A DNA stretch of 64,000 nucleotides from Thermomonas fusca DSM 15424 (lineage in GTDB: Bacteria; Pseudomonadota; Gammaproteobacteria; Xanthomonadales; Xanthomonadaceae), in assembly GCF_000423885.1 (NCBI RefSeq), contig NZ_KE384101.1:53600-117599 (forward strand), in the 5' to 3' direction. Positions 35,445 through 46,216 of the stretch are shown piece after piece. Made by a program: the position numbers and the translations under genes. The notes under the pieces are model-generated. The model was not told the DNA's origin and did no database searches. It saw only the letters and a program-made list of their open reading frames with translations. How positions within the stretch are numbered: position 1 is the stretch's first letter; each line of letters begins with the position of its first letter.

Positions 35445-36326
35445 GTGGACGCCGCCGGCCGCAGCGGCAGGCGCGCAAGCCCCGCAACGGCGGTGGTCCG
35501 CGCGGTGCCGCCGCCGGCGTCGCGGCGCGCGGTCTTCATTTCGGACGTGCACCTGGGGGCGCGCCATTGCCACGCGGCCGAGCTGGCCGATTTCCTCGCC
35601 GGACTGCGCTGCGAGCGGCTGTACCTGGTGGGCGATATCGTCGACCTGTGGTGGATGGCGCAGCGGCGCGCCTGTTGGGGCGCCGCGCACAACCGCGTGG
35701 TGGAAGCGCTGCATGCGCTGCACCGGCGCGGCACCGAGCTGGTCTATATCCCCGGCAACCACGACCGCCCGATCCGCCGTTTCTGCGGGCTGGCGCTGCC
35801 GGCGATGCGGGTGCGTCGGCGCGCGGTCCACGTCACCGCCGACGGCCGCCGCCTGCTGGTGACCCATGGCGACGACTACGACGCGGTGACGCACTTCGGC
35901 AGCCTGCAGGAAAAATTCGGCGACTGGCTGTACTACCGCATCCTCACCGGCAACCAGTGGCTGAACGCCCTGCGCGGACGGCTCAGGCTGCGCTACTGGT
36001 CGCTGTCGGAGTTCCTGAAATCGAAGAGCGGGGCGGCCGAACGCTACATCGGGCGCTTCGTGCAGGCCGGGCTCGACGACGCGCGCCGGCGCGGGCTGGA
36101 TGGCATCGTCTGCGGGCATATCCACCGTGCCGCGCTGTTGCAGCGCGATGGGCTTGTCTACGCCAACGACGGCGACTGGGTGGAAAGCCTGAGCGCGCTG
36201 GTCGAAGAAGCCGACGGCACCCTGCGCCTGCTCTCGCATCTGGGCCAAGTGTTGGCGGAAATTCCGCCGCGCGTGCGGTCGGCGCAATTGCCCGCCCACA
36301 ATGGCCGCGAGGCGGAAGCCGCATGA
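35445..36326 (+). CDS. LpxH-like metallophosphoesterase (UDP-2,3-diacylglucosamine diphosphatase family)
   Basis: The 293-residue calcineurin-type phosphoesterase has motifs FISDVHLGA (Asp34, His36), VGDIVDLWW (Asp64), PGNHDRP (104-110), VTHGDDYD (140-146) and CGHIHRA (224-230). This branch (GNHD, SDVHLG) differs from E. coli LpxH, which has GNRD, but is commonly annotated as a UDP-2,3-diacylglucosamine pyrophosphatase. A lipid A or other lipid-phosphate role fits its position directly behind a lipid acyltransferase gene. I use GTG 35445, which follows the upstream TAG with no gap; the first ~25 residues are low-complexity, so a later start is possible. It converges with dusB. Confidence 0.75.
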   Translation: MDAAGRSGRRASPATAVVRAVPPPASRRAVFISDVHLGARHCHAAELADFLAGLRCERLYLVGDIVDLWWMAQRRACWGAAHNRVVEALHALHRRGTELVYIPGNHDRPIRRFCGLALPAMRVRRRAVHVTADGRRLLVTHGDDYDAVTHFGSLQEKFGDWLYYRILTGNQWLNALRGRLRLRYWSLSEFLKSKSGAAERYIGRFVQAGLDDARRRGLDGIVCGHIHRAALLQRDGLVYANDGDWVESLSALVEEADGTLRLLSHLGQVLAEIPPRVRSAQLPAHNGREAEAA

Positions 36327-36356
36327 ATCGATGCCGGCGTTTGTCGGTGCCGACGT

Positions 36357-37355
36357 TCAGGCCGCGGCCGGCAGCGCGGGCGTGACGCCGGCGGCCAGCG
36401 CGTCGAAATAGTCCCGGGTCAGCCGCAGCTGCGCGTCGGCGGTCTGCGCGCGGTTGACCACGCTGCGGAAGGCCGCGTTCTCCGGCCGGTCCTTCGCATA
36501 CCAGCCCAGGTGCTTGCGGGCGATGCGCACGCCCATCTCTTCGCCATAGAACGCATGCAGGGCTTCGAGGTGGCCGAGCAGGATGCCGCGCACCTGCGCT
36601 GGCGCCGGTTCCGGCAGCTGTTCGCCGGTGCGCAGGAAATGGGCGACATGGCCGGGCAGCCACGGCCGGCCCTGCGCGGCGCGGCCGATCATCACCGCAT
36701 CGCAGCCGGTCTTGTCCAGCACGAAGGCGGCCCTCTGCGGCGAGTCGATGTCGCCGTTGGCAACCACCGGGATCTTCAGCATCGCCTTGACCGCGGCGAT
36801 GGTGTCGTACTCGGCCTGCCCGGTGTAGTGCTGGTCGCGGGTGCGGCCATGCACGGCCAGCGCGGCAATGCCGGCGTCCTCGGCGATGCGCGCGATGTCC
36901 GGCGCGTTCCGGTTGTCCGCGCTCCAGCCGGTGCGGATCTTCAGCGTCACCGGCACGTCCACCGCGGCCACCACCGCCTCGACGATCCGCGCCACCAGGT
37001 GCGGGTCGCGCATCAGCGCGCTGCCCGCCAGCACGTTGCACACCTTCTTGGCCGGACAGCCCATGTTGATGTCGATGATCTGCGCGCCGTGGTCGACGTT
37101 GAAGCGCGCCGCCTCGGCCAGCGCGGCCGGGTCGGTGCCGGCGATCTGCACGCTGACCGGATCCGGTTCGCCGACATGGTCCATCCGCGTGCGCGACTTG
37201 CTGGTGTTCCAGAAGCGTGGATCGGAAATGGTCATCTCCGACACCGCAAGCCCCGCGCCAAGGCGCTTGCACAGCAGCCGGAACGGCTTGTCGGTCACGC
37301 CCGCCATGGGCGCGAGGATCACCTTCGGGTCGATCAGGTGGGGGCCGATGCGCAT
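36357..37355 (-). CDS. dusB: tRNA-dihydrouridine synthase B
   Basis: The 332-residue FMN enzyme reduces uridines of the tRNA D loop. The N-terminal barrel opens with VILAPMAGVTDKPFR. The catalytic Cys100 lies in INMGCPAKKVCNVLAGSAL, followed by VTLKIRTGW and ALAVHGRTRDQHYTG. NGDIDSP and the FMN-phosphate site VMIGRAAQGRPWL follow, and the C-terminal helical tRNA-binding domain carries RKHLGWY. The NMGCPAKKV pattern and length point to the DusB subfamily (E. coli 321). In many gammaproteobacteria dusB is in an operon with fis; here no fis follows. The upstream recQ gene is on the same strand but ends 26 bases before the dusB start. Confidence 0.92.
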   Translation of the reverse strand: MRIGPHLIDPKVILAPMAGVTDKPFRLLCKRLGAGLAVSEMTISDPRFWNTSKSRTRMDHVGEPDPVSVQIAGTDPAALAEAARFNVDHGAQIIDINMGCPAKKVCNVLAGSALMRDPHLVARIVEAVVAAVDVPVTLKIRTGWSADNRNAPDIARIAEDAGIAALAVHGRTRDQHYTGQAEYDTIAAVKAMLKIPVVANGDIDSPQRAAFVLDKTGCDAVMIGRAAQGRPWLPGHVAHFLRTGEQLPEPAPAQVRGILLGHLEALHAFYGEEMGVRIARKHLGWYAKDRPENAAFRSVVNRAQTADAQLRLTRDYFDALAAGVTPALPAAA

Positions 37356-37380
37356 GTACGCATTGTAGTGGCCCGACTTC

Positions 37381-39195
<1,815 letters not shown>

Positions 39196-39298
39196 GCCAC
39201 AAGGGTAGCAAGCGGGGCGATGCCGTCATCGGACATCTTCCCGGTCTGCGGTCGGTTTTTGCGTGTTCGGGCGCAATCGCAGCCGGAAATACCTCGCA

Positions 39299-39377
39299 GG
39301 GAGTCGCCGCACCGGAGCCATTCCAAGTCGCTCCCCGATACTCGCTTGGTTGGAATGGCCCCGGTGCGGCGACTCCC
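39299..39377. repeat. 28-bp near-perfect inverted repeat between dps and recQ
   Basis: The left arm 39299-39326 and right arm 39350-39377 are complementary at 27 of 28 positions (arms begin GGGAGTCGCCGC and end GCGGCGACTCCC). A 23-base loop itself holds CCAAG/CTTGG, which could form a competing inner stem. No ORF spans it. It is longer than a usual terminator and is followed by no T tract on the minus strand. A REP/MITE-like element or an unusual dps terminator are the options. Confidence 0.7.
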
Positions 39378-39403
39378 CTCCGGACCTGCTCGCTGCGGGG
39401 CGC

Positions 39404-39940
39404 CTACTGCAACAGCGACCGCAGCATCCACGCGTACTTTTCGTGGGTCTGCAGGCGCTGGGTCAGCAGGTCGGCGGTGGGGTCGTCGTCGCCGGCATCG
39501 GCCACCTTCAGGATCTTGCGGGCGGTGCGGCAGACCGCTTCGTTGCCGTCCACCAGCTGCTGCACCATGTCGTGCCAGGCCGGCGCGGCAGTCAGGCCGG
39601 GTTCTTCCCGGATCGAGGACAGGCGGGCGAATTCGGAATAGCTGCCGGGGGCGTTGAAGCCCAGCGCGCGGATGCGCTCGGCGATCTCGTCCAGCGCGGT
39701 CCACTGCTCGGTGTACTGGGTCTCGAACATGACGTGCAGGGCGTTGAACATCGGCCCGGTCACGTTCCAGTGGAAGTTGTGGGTCTTGAGGTACAGCGTG
39801 TAGCTGTCGGCGAGGAAGTGCGACAGGCCGTCGGCGATGGCGGCGCGGTCCTTGGCGCTGATGCCGATGTCGATGTCGGCGGCGCTGGCGGCCGGGGCCT
39901 TGGCTTTCGCGGACTTGCTGGGGGTCTTGCTCTTGGGCAT
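39404..39940 (-). CDS. dps: Dps-family DNA-protecting ferritin-like protein
   Basis: The 178-residue product is a miniferritin that oxidises and stores iron with peroxide and can coat DNA. A lysine/alanine-rich N-terminal tail (about 1-20, KSKTPSKSAKAKAP) suits DNA binding. The ferritin helices carry the inter-subunit ferroxidase residues: YLKTHNFHWNVTGP (His), then YTEQWTALDEIAERIRALG (Asp, Glu). Length is in the normal range (160-180). It appears to be a single-gene unit. Any promoter must lie in the 93 bases separating it from the divergent hrpA; I see no clear OxyR site. Confidence 0.93.
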   Translation of the reverse strand: MPKSKTPSKSAKAKAPAASAADIDIGISAKDRAAIADGLSHFLADSYTLYLKTHNFHWNVTGPMFNALHVMFETQYTEQWTALDEIAERIRALGFNAPGSYSEFARLSSIREEPGLTAAPAWHDMVQQLVDGNEAVCRTARKILKVADAGDDDPTADLLTQRLQTHEKYAWMLRSLLQ

Positions 39941-40033
39941 GGCGGACTCCTTTACACGCTTCGGGGGGAACTTGCGGCGACAATACGCGGATTCTGCGCC
40001 CGTCTGCAGGCGAACAAGCACGTTGTTGGAACC

Positions 40034-43000
40034 ATGGTGTCTGACCAATCGAACATCAAGCCGGCACCCGCCGACGCCCTGCATCGGGCCCGCCGCGACA
40101 TCGATGGCGCGCTGACCCGCGACCGCGGCCGCCTGCTCGGCCTGCTGGCGCGCTGGCAGGCCAAGCCGGGCGATGCGGGCATGCGCGAGGCGTTCGCAGG
40201 CAAGTTGCAAGCATCGCGCGCCGAACGTGAGCGCCGCGTCGCCGCGCTGCCTGCGGCCATGGTGGATGCGACGTTGCCGATCGCCGCGCACGCCGACGAG
40301 ATCGTGGCGCTGATCCGCAAACACCAGGTGGTGGTGATCGCCGGCGAAACCGGCAGCGGCAAGACCACCCAGCTGCCCAAGCTGTGCCTGCTGGCCGGGC
40401 GCGGCGCGGCGGGCCTGGTCGGCTGCACCCAGCCGCGCCGGATCGCCGCGCGGTCGGTGGCGCGGCGCGTGGCCGAGGAACTGCAGGTGCCACTGGGCGG
40501 CACGGTCGGCTTCCAGGTCCGCTTCAACGATGCGGTCAGCGAGCAGACCGCGATCAAGTTCATGACCGACGGCATCCTGCTGGCGGAAATCCAGAACGAC
40601 CGCTGGCTGTCGAAGTACGACACCCTGATCATCGACGAGGCGCACGAACGCAGCCTCAACATCGATTTCCTGCTGGGCTACCTGAAGCAGCTGCTGCCGA
40701 AACGGCCCGACCTGAAGCTGGTGGTGACCTCGGCCACCATTGACACCGCCCGTTTCGCCGCGCATTTCGGCGGTGCGCCGGTGGTCGGCGTGGAGGGGCG
40801 CGGCTATCCGGTGGAGACCCGCTATCGCCCGCTGGAGGGCGAAGGCGAGGAGGGCGGGCAACGCAGCATCATCGATGGCATCGTTGCGGCCTGCGACGAG
40901 ATCATGCGCGACAAGGGCATCAGCGACACCCTGATCTTCCTGCCCGGCGAGCGCGAGATCCGCGACGCACACCAGGCGCTGGAGAAGCGCAAGTACCGCC
41001 ATACCGAAGTGCTGCCGCTGTACGCGCGGCTGTCGGCCAAGGACCAGGACCGGGTGTTCCATCCGGGCCCGCAGCGGCGCATCGTGCTGGCCACCAACGT
41101 GGCCGAGACCTCGCTGACAGTGCCGCGCATCCACTACGTGGTCGATCCCGGCGTGGCCCGCGTCAAGCGCTACAGCCCGCGGCAGAAGCTGGACCGCCTG
41201 CATATCGAGGACGTCTCGCAGGCCAGCGCCAACCAGCGCGCCGGCCGCTGCGGTCGCATCGCCCCGGGCACGTGCATCCGCCTGTATTCGGAAGCGGATT
41301 TCGCCTCGCGGCCGGAATTCACCGATCCGGAGATCCGCCGCGCCGCGCTGGCCGGGGTGATCCTGCGGATGCTGTCGCTGGGTCTGGGCAGTATTGAAAG
41401 CTTCCCGTTCCTGGAGCCGCCCGATCCGCGCGCGATCGCCGACGGTTGGCAGCAGCTGAACGAGCTTGGCGCGGTCGATGCCCAGCGCAAGCTGACGGCC
41501 ATCGGCAAGGCGATGGCGAAACTGCCGGTGGACGTGAAGCTGGCGCGCATGCTGGTGGCCGCGCAGGCGCAGGGGGTGGTGCGCGAGATGCTGGTGATTG
41601 CCAGCTTCCTCGGCATCCAGGACCCGCGCGAGCGTCCGTCCGATGCCCGCGCCGCAGCCGACGCCGCGCACGCGCAGTTTGCCGACGCCAAGTCGGAGTT
41701 CATCGGCATCCTCAAGCTCTGGCAGGCCTACCGCGAAGCGCACGAGGCAATGACCCAGTCGCAGCTGCGCAAGTGGGCCGATCGCAATTTCCTCGGCTTC
41801 CTGCGACTGCGCGAGTGGTGGGAGCTGCACCGGCAACTGAAGCTGCAGTGCGAGGAGCTGTGGCCAGGAGAAAAAGCGGGGTCAGAGTCGACTTTCAGTG
41901 CCGCGCGGAATGCCTCCGGGTCGAATTCGGGAAAAGTCGACTCCGACCCCGCTTTTCCTTTCGCGGCACTCCACCGCGCCCTGATCGCCGGCCTGCCCAC
42001 GCAGATCGGAAATCGCGGCGACAAGGGCATGTACGACGGCCCGCGCGGGCGCAAGTTCCAGCTGTTCCCCGGCTCGAAGCTGGCGTCGAAGCCGCCGCCG
42101 TGGGTGCTGTCGGCCAACCTGCTGGACACCGAGAAGGTCTGGGCGCTGACCAACGCCGGCATAGAGCCGGACTGGGTCATCGCCGAACTGCCACACCTGC
42201 TGGCGCGACGCCAGCACGATCCGCACTGGTCGCGGGCGCAGGGGCGGGTGCTGGGCAGCGAGCAGATCAGCCTGTTCGGGCTGGTGCTGGCGCCGAAGCG
42301 GCCGATCCATTACGGCGCGCTGTTTCCCGAGGAGAGCCGCGCGATCTTCGTGCGCGAGGCGCTGCTGACCGGCGAGATCAACACTCGCAGCGCCTTCCTC
42401 GCGCGCAACCTGCGTACGCTGGAACTGGCGCAGCAGGAAGAGGCCAAGCAGCGCCGGGTCGGGCTGGTGGTGGACGAGGACTGGCAGGCGCGCTGGTATC
42501 TGGACCGGCTGCCCGCGCACGTGCACAACGCGCAGGCGCTGGATGCATGGGTCGGCAAACTGTCGAAGGACGAAAAGGCCGCGCTGGAGTGGTCGCGCGA
42601 TGACCTGCTTGTAGCCGACCAGAGCGACGCCGCGCGCTTCCCGGCCTACATCGCGCTGGGCGATGCGCGGCTGGCGGTGCAGTACCGCTTCGAGCCGGGC
42701 GCGGTCGATGACGGCATGACAGTGGCGGTGCCGCTGCACCTGCTCAACGCGCTGGATGCAGCAAGGCTGTCGTGGCTGGTGCCGGGCTTCGTGGAGGACA
42801 AGGCGACGGCGCTGATCCGCACCCTGCCGAAGGCGCTGCGACGCAACTTCGTGCCGGCGCCGGATTTCGCCCGCGCGTTTGCCGAAGCCTTCGCCCAGCC
42901 GGACGCGGACGCGATCGAAGGCGCGCTGGCGAGGTTCCTGAAGAAGCTCTCCGGCGTGGACGTCTCCGCGCTGGATTTCGATGCCGCCGCCATCGAGCCG

Positions 43001-44014
43001 CACCTGCGCGCCAACCTGCGGCTGCTGGACGGCAAGGCGGTACTGGCCGAATCGCGCGATCTCGCCGGGCTGCGCAGCCGCTTCGGCGAGCGCGCGGCGC
43101 AGGCGTTTGCGCGCCACGCGGCGCAGGGCATGGCGCAGGCGGGCATGACCGCGTTCCCCGAAACGCCCGTTCCCGCCTCGGTGCCCGGAGCCGGCGGCGT
43201 GCCGGCGTATCCGGCGCTGCAGGACGATGGCGATTCGGTGTCGCTGGCGCTGCACGCGCAGCGCGAGGTGGCCGGGCGGCTGCACCCGCAGGGCGTGCGC
43301 CGGCTGCTGGCAATCGCGCTGGCCGACAAGCTGAAGCAGGCGCGCCGGCAGCTGCCGGCGCAGCCGAAGACCTCGCTGCTGTACGCCGCCATCGAGTCGG
43401 CCGCCCCGCGCCGCGACGGCTTGAAGGACGCCGACCGCCTGCGCGCCGACCTGGTGGATGGCGCCTTTGAAGCACTCACCGCCGACGGACTGCTGGAGGT
43501 GCGCGACGCCGAAGCCTTCGCGCAGCGCCGCGATGCCATCGCGCGGGAGCTGTTCGGCGAGGCCATGCAGCGACTCAAGCAGGCGGAAACCATCCTGTCG
43601 CTGGTGGCCGAAGTGCGCGCCAAGCTGGAATCGAAGCTGATCGGCTGGGCGCGCGCCAACCTCGACGACATGCAGGCGCAGCTGGAGGCGCTGGCCGCGC
43701 CGGGCTTCCTGCGCGACGTGCCGGCGCCGACGCTGGCCGAATACCCGCGCTGGCTGAAGGCGATGTCCTTGCGCGCCGAACGCGCCCAGCGCGACCCGGT
43801 GCGCGACCAGCAGCGCATGCTGGAGCTGGCGCCGTTCACCGCCGCGCTGGCCGCCGCCGACCCGGCCGACCCGCAGGCCCAAGCGCTGCGCTGGGAGCTG
43901 GAGGAGCTGCGGGTGTCGCTGTTCGCGCAGGAACTGGGCGCCAAGGGCGGCATCTCGCCGAAGCGGCTGGCCGCGCGGGTGGAACGGCTTGGCGCAAGCG
44001 GTGCGCGGCGCTGA
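40034..44014 (+). CDS. hrpA: DEAH-box RNA helicase HrpA, carrying an in-frame palindromic insertion
   Basis: The 1326-residue helicase acts on RNA and ribosomes (collided-ribosome rescue in E. coli). Walker A is IAGETGSGKTTQLPK (Lys110), the DEAH box is IIDEAHERS (201-204 DEAH), then VTSATIDTARF, NVAETSLTVPRI and QRAGRCGRIAPG (motif VI). The HA2 and OB-fold regions come next, with the long HrpA-specific C-terminus (DUF3418) to the end. Residues 614-641 are KAGSESTF-(12)-KVDSDPAF, encoded by a palindromic element at 41872-41956 inserted between the helicase/HA2 half and the FAALHRALIAGLP segment. Reading frame is intact on both sides. ATG 40034 is the start; the ORF is open further upstream but across the dps divergent region. 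Confidence 0.93.
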   Translation: MVSDQSNIKPAPADALHRARRDIDGALTRDRGRLLGLLARWQAKPGDAGMREAFAGKLQASRAERERRVAALPAAMVDATLPIAAHADEIVALIRKHQVVVIAGETGSGKTTQLPKLCLLAGRGAAGLVGCTQPRRIAARSVARRVAEELQVPLGGTVGFQVRFNDAVSEQTAIKFMTDGILLAEIQNDRWLSKYDTLIIDEAHERSLNIDFLLGYLKQLLPKRPDLKLVVTSATIDTARFAAHFGGAPVVGVEGRGYPVETRYRPLEGEGEEGGQRSIIDGIVAACDEIMRDKGISDTLIFLPGEREIRDAHQALEKRKYRHTEVLPLYARLSAKDQDRVFHPGPQRRIVLATNVAETSLTVPRIHYVVDPGVARVKRYSPRQKLDRLHIEDVSQASANQRAGRCGRIAPGTCIRLYSEADFASRPEFTDPEIRRAALAGVILRMLSLGLGSIESFPFLEPPDPRAIADGWQQLNELGAVDAQRKLTAIGKAMAKLPVDVKLARMLVAAQAQGVVREMLVIASFLGIQDPRERPSDARAAADAAHAQFADAKSEFIGILKLWQAYREAHEAMTQSQLRKWADRNFLGFLRLREWWELHRQLKLQCEELWPGEKAGSESTFSAARNASGSNSGKVDSDPAFPFAALHRALIAGLPTQIGNRGDKGMYDGPRGRKFQLFPGSKLASKPPPWVLSANLLDTEKVWALTNAGIEPDWVIAELPHLLARRQHDPHWSRAQGRVLGSEQISLFGLVLAPKRPIHYGALFPEESRAIFVREALLTGEINTRSAFLARNLRTLELAQQEEAKQRRVGLVVDEDWQARWYLDRLPAHVHNAQALDAWVGKLSKDEKAALEWSRDDLLVADQSDAARFPAYIALGDARLAVQYRFEPGAVDDGMTVAVPLHLLNALDAARLSWLVPGFVEDKATALIRTLPKALRRNFVPAPDFARAFAEAFAQPDADAIEGALARFLKKLSGVDVSALDFDAAAIEPHLRANLRLLDGKAVLAESRDLAGLRSRFGERAAQAFARHAAQGMAQAGMTAFPETPVPASVPGAGGVPAYPALQDDGDSVSLALHAQREVAGRLHPQGVRRLLAIALADKLKQARRQLPAQPKTSLLYAAIESAAPRRDGLKDADRLRADLVDGAFEALTADGLLEVRDAEAFAQRRDAIARELFGEAMQRLKQAETILSLVAEVRAKLESKLIGWARANLDDMQAQLEALAAPGFLRDVPAPTLAEYPRWLKAMSLRAERAQRDPVRDQQRMLELAPFTAALAAADPADPQAQALRWELEELRVSLFAQELGAKGGISPKRLAARVERLGASGARR
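41872..41956. repeat. In-frame palindromic element inside hrpA
   Basis: Arms AAAAGCGGGGTCAGAGTCGACTTT (41872-41895) and 41933-41956 pair at 23 of 24 positions; the 37-base centre is unrelated to the centre of the second copy. The reading frame gives KAGSESTF and KVDSDPAF at the two ends. The second copy lies in the dinG-like gene at 53532-53614 in the same reading frame and with the same peptide length (28 residues). Confidence 0.85.
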
Positions 44015-44053
44015 CTGCTGGCCGCTTCAGGTACCTCCCGCTACTGTAGAAAC

Positions 44054-46216
44054 ATGTCCGTTCCCGCCATCGCCACCATCACCTGGACCGACGCGCTGGC
44101 GCGCGTGCCCGCCGATGCGCTGCCGGCGCCGCTGGTCGCCTGCTGGCGCACCCATGCCGAGGCCGGCGCGCCGATGCGCGACCGCCCGGAAGTGCTGGCC
44201 GACACCCTGTCGATCCTCGCCTCGCTCAACGCCGACGCCGAGGTGTTGGCCGCCACCCTGCTGGATTCGTTGATCGATATCGAAGCGATGGCGGCGCAGA
44301 CACAGGTGGAAGTGCCGGAGCGCCTGCACGTGCTGCTGGAGGGCCAACGCGCCGCCAGCCGGGTGTGGGCGCTGCACCGCAGCCACGGCGGCGGCCGCAA
44401 CCCGGAAGGCATGCGCCGGCTGCTGCTGGCGCTGGTGCGCGACCTGCGGGTGGTGCCGATCGTGCTGGCCCGCCAGCTTTCGCGCATGCGTGCGGCGTGG
44501 CGGCTGCCGGCCGACGAGCAGCGTGCGCTGGCGCTGATGACCCGCGACATCCACGCGCCGCTGGCCAACCGCCTCGGCATCTGGCAGCTGAAGTGGGAGC
44601 TGGAGGATCTGGCGTTCCGCCTGCTGCAGGCCGAGGACTACCTGCGCATCGCACAGTCGCTGGACGACAATCGCAGCGGCCGGCAGCGCTACATCGAGGC
44701 GGTGCGTGCGCAGCTGCGCGACGCGGTGGCCGCGCACGGCATCGACGCCGACGTGGCCGGCCGGCCCAAGCACATCTACAGCATCTGGAAGAAGATGCAG
44801 CGCAAGGCGCTGCCGATCGAGGAGCTCTACGACCTGCGCGCGCTGCGCGTGCTGGTGGACGACATTCCCACCTGCTACGCGGTGCTGGGGCTGGTACACG
44901 CGCTGTGGGTGCCGATCCCGAGCGAATTCGACGACTACATCGCCCGGCCCAAGCCGAACGGCTACCGCTCGCTGCATACCGCGGTGATCGGCCCGGAAGG
45001 CAAGACCGTGGAGGTGCAGATCCGCACCCGCGAGATGCACGCGCAGTCCGAACTCGGCGTGGCCGCGCACTGGCGCTACAAGGAGGGCGGCAGCGCCGGC
45101 GGCGCGGCGATGGACAAGCGGATCGCGTGGATGCGCAAGCTGCTGGAGCAGGCCGCCGAGGCGGCGGGCGAAGGCGAAGCCGCGCCGCTGCAGGGCATCG
45201 ACAGCGAGCTGATCGAAGACCGCGTGTACGCATTGACGCCGAAGGGCGAAGTGATCGACCTGCCGCAGGGCGGCACTGTGCTCGACTTCGCCTACGCCGT
45301 CCACAGCATGGTCGGCCACCGCTGCCGCGGCGCCAAGGTGGATGGCCGGATCGTGCCGCTGACGCAGGTGTTGAAGACCGGCCAACGGGTGGAGATCCTC
45401 ACTGGCAAGGAGGCTGCCCCGCGCCGCGACTGGCTGCAGCCCAGCAGCGGCTTCCTGGCCAGCAGCCGCTCGCGCGACAAGGTGCGGGCCTGGTTCAACA
45501 AGCTCGACCGCGCCCAGAATCTGAAGGAAGGCCGCGAACTGCTGGAGCGCGACCTGCGCCGGATGGGCCTGCTGCACGCCGACCTCACCCCGGTGCTGGG
45601 CAGGTTCAACGCGCAGACCGAGGACGACCTGCTGGTGCTGGTGGCGCTGGGCGACGTTGGCCCCAACCAGGTCGGGCGTGCCCTGCTGGAGCAGGAAAAG
45701 GCGGCGCAGGAACCCGAGCCCACGCTGCCCGCGTTGCCGGCCAAACCGGTGGCGCCGGCGGCGCCCGGCGCCGGCGCAGTCACCGTGCAGGGCGTGGACA
45801 ACCTGCTGGCGCAGGTGGCGCGCTGCTGCCAGCCGCTGCCGGGCGAGGCCATCGTCGGCTATCTCACCCGGGCCCGCGGGGTCAGCGTGCACCGCCCCGG
45901 TTGCGCCGCGTTCCTGCGACTGGCCGGCAAGGAGCCGGCGCGGGTGCTGCCGGTGGAGTGGGGGAACCGGCGCGGCGGCCAGGACGTGGCGATCCGCATC
46001 GAAGGGGTGGAGCGCAAATGGCTGCTCAAGGACATCACCACGCTGGTGGCGCAGGTCGGCGTGCATGCGCTCGGCCTGCACACCGAGCCGATGCGCGGCG
46101 GCAGCGGCCGCGTGCGGGTGCGGCTGCAGGTGCGGGTCTCCGATTACGAGCAGCTGGGCCTGCTGCTGGCACGGCTGGAATCGCTGCCCGGCATCGAGTC
46201 CGCGCGCCGCGCATGA
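44054..46216 (+). CDS. relA: GTP pyrophosphokinase RelA (ppGpp synthetase, degenerate hydrolase domain)
   Basis: The 720-residue stringent-response enzyme makes (p)ppGpp on stalled ribosomes. The N-terminal HD hydrolase region is decayed: where bifunctional enzymes have a LLHDVVED motif this one reads LLDSLIDIEAM, so it should not hydrolyse. The synthetase domain (about 210-330) has KHIYSIWKKM, LYDLRALRVLV, EFDDYI (291-296; the RelA-type EXDD) and PKPNGYRSLHTAV. TGS (about 395-455), zinc-finger/helical and C-terminal ACT (about 650-720) domains follow. It starts 39 bases after hrpA and its stop overlaps the next ATG (ATGA), coupling it to a TPR-like membrane protein. Confidence 0.95.
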   Translation: MSVPAIATITWTDALARVPADALPAPLVACWRTHAEAGAPMRDRPEVLADTLSILASLNADAEVLAATLLDSLIDIEAMAAQTQVEVPERLHVLLEGQRAASRVWALHRSHGGGRNPEGMRRLLLALVRDLRVVPIVLARQLSRMRAAWRLPADEQRALALMTRDIHAPLANRLGIWQLKWELEDLAFRLLQAEDYLRIAQSLDDNRSGRQRYIEAVRAQLRDAVAAHGIDADVAGRPKHIYSIWKKMQRKALPIEELYDLRALRVLVDDIPTCYAVLGLVHALWVPIPSEFDDYIARPKPNGYRSLHTAVIGPEGKTVEVQIRTREMHAQSELGVAAHWRYKEGGSAGGAAMDKRIAWMRKLLEQAAEAAGEGEAAPLQGIDSELIEDRVYALTPKGEVIDLPQGGTVLDFAYAVHSMVGHRCRGAKVDGRIVPLTQVLKTGQRVEILTGKEAAPRRDWLQPSSGFLASSRSRDKVRAWFNKLDRAQNLKEGRELLERDLRRMGLLHADLTPVLGRFNAQTEDDLLVLVALGDVGPNQVGRALLEQEKAAQEPEPTLPALPAKPVAPAAPGAGAVTVQGVDNLLAQVARCCQPLPGEAIVGYLTRARGVSVHRPGCAAFLRLAGKEPARVLPVEWGNRRGGQDVAIRIEGVERKWLLKDITTLVAQVGVHALGLHTEPMRGGSGRVRVRLQVRVSDYEQLGLLLARLESLPGIESARRA

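Noticed and set aside
39263..40033. Upstream extension of the hrpA frame by 257 codons
   Set aside because: It runs antisense through dps and the 28-bp inverted repeat; HrpA homology begins after ATG 40034.
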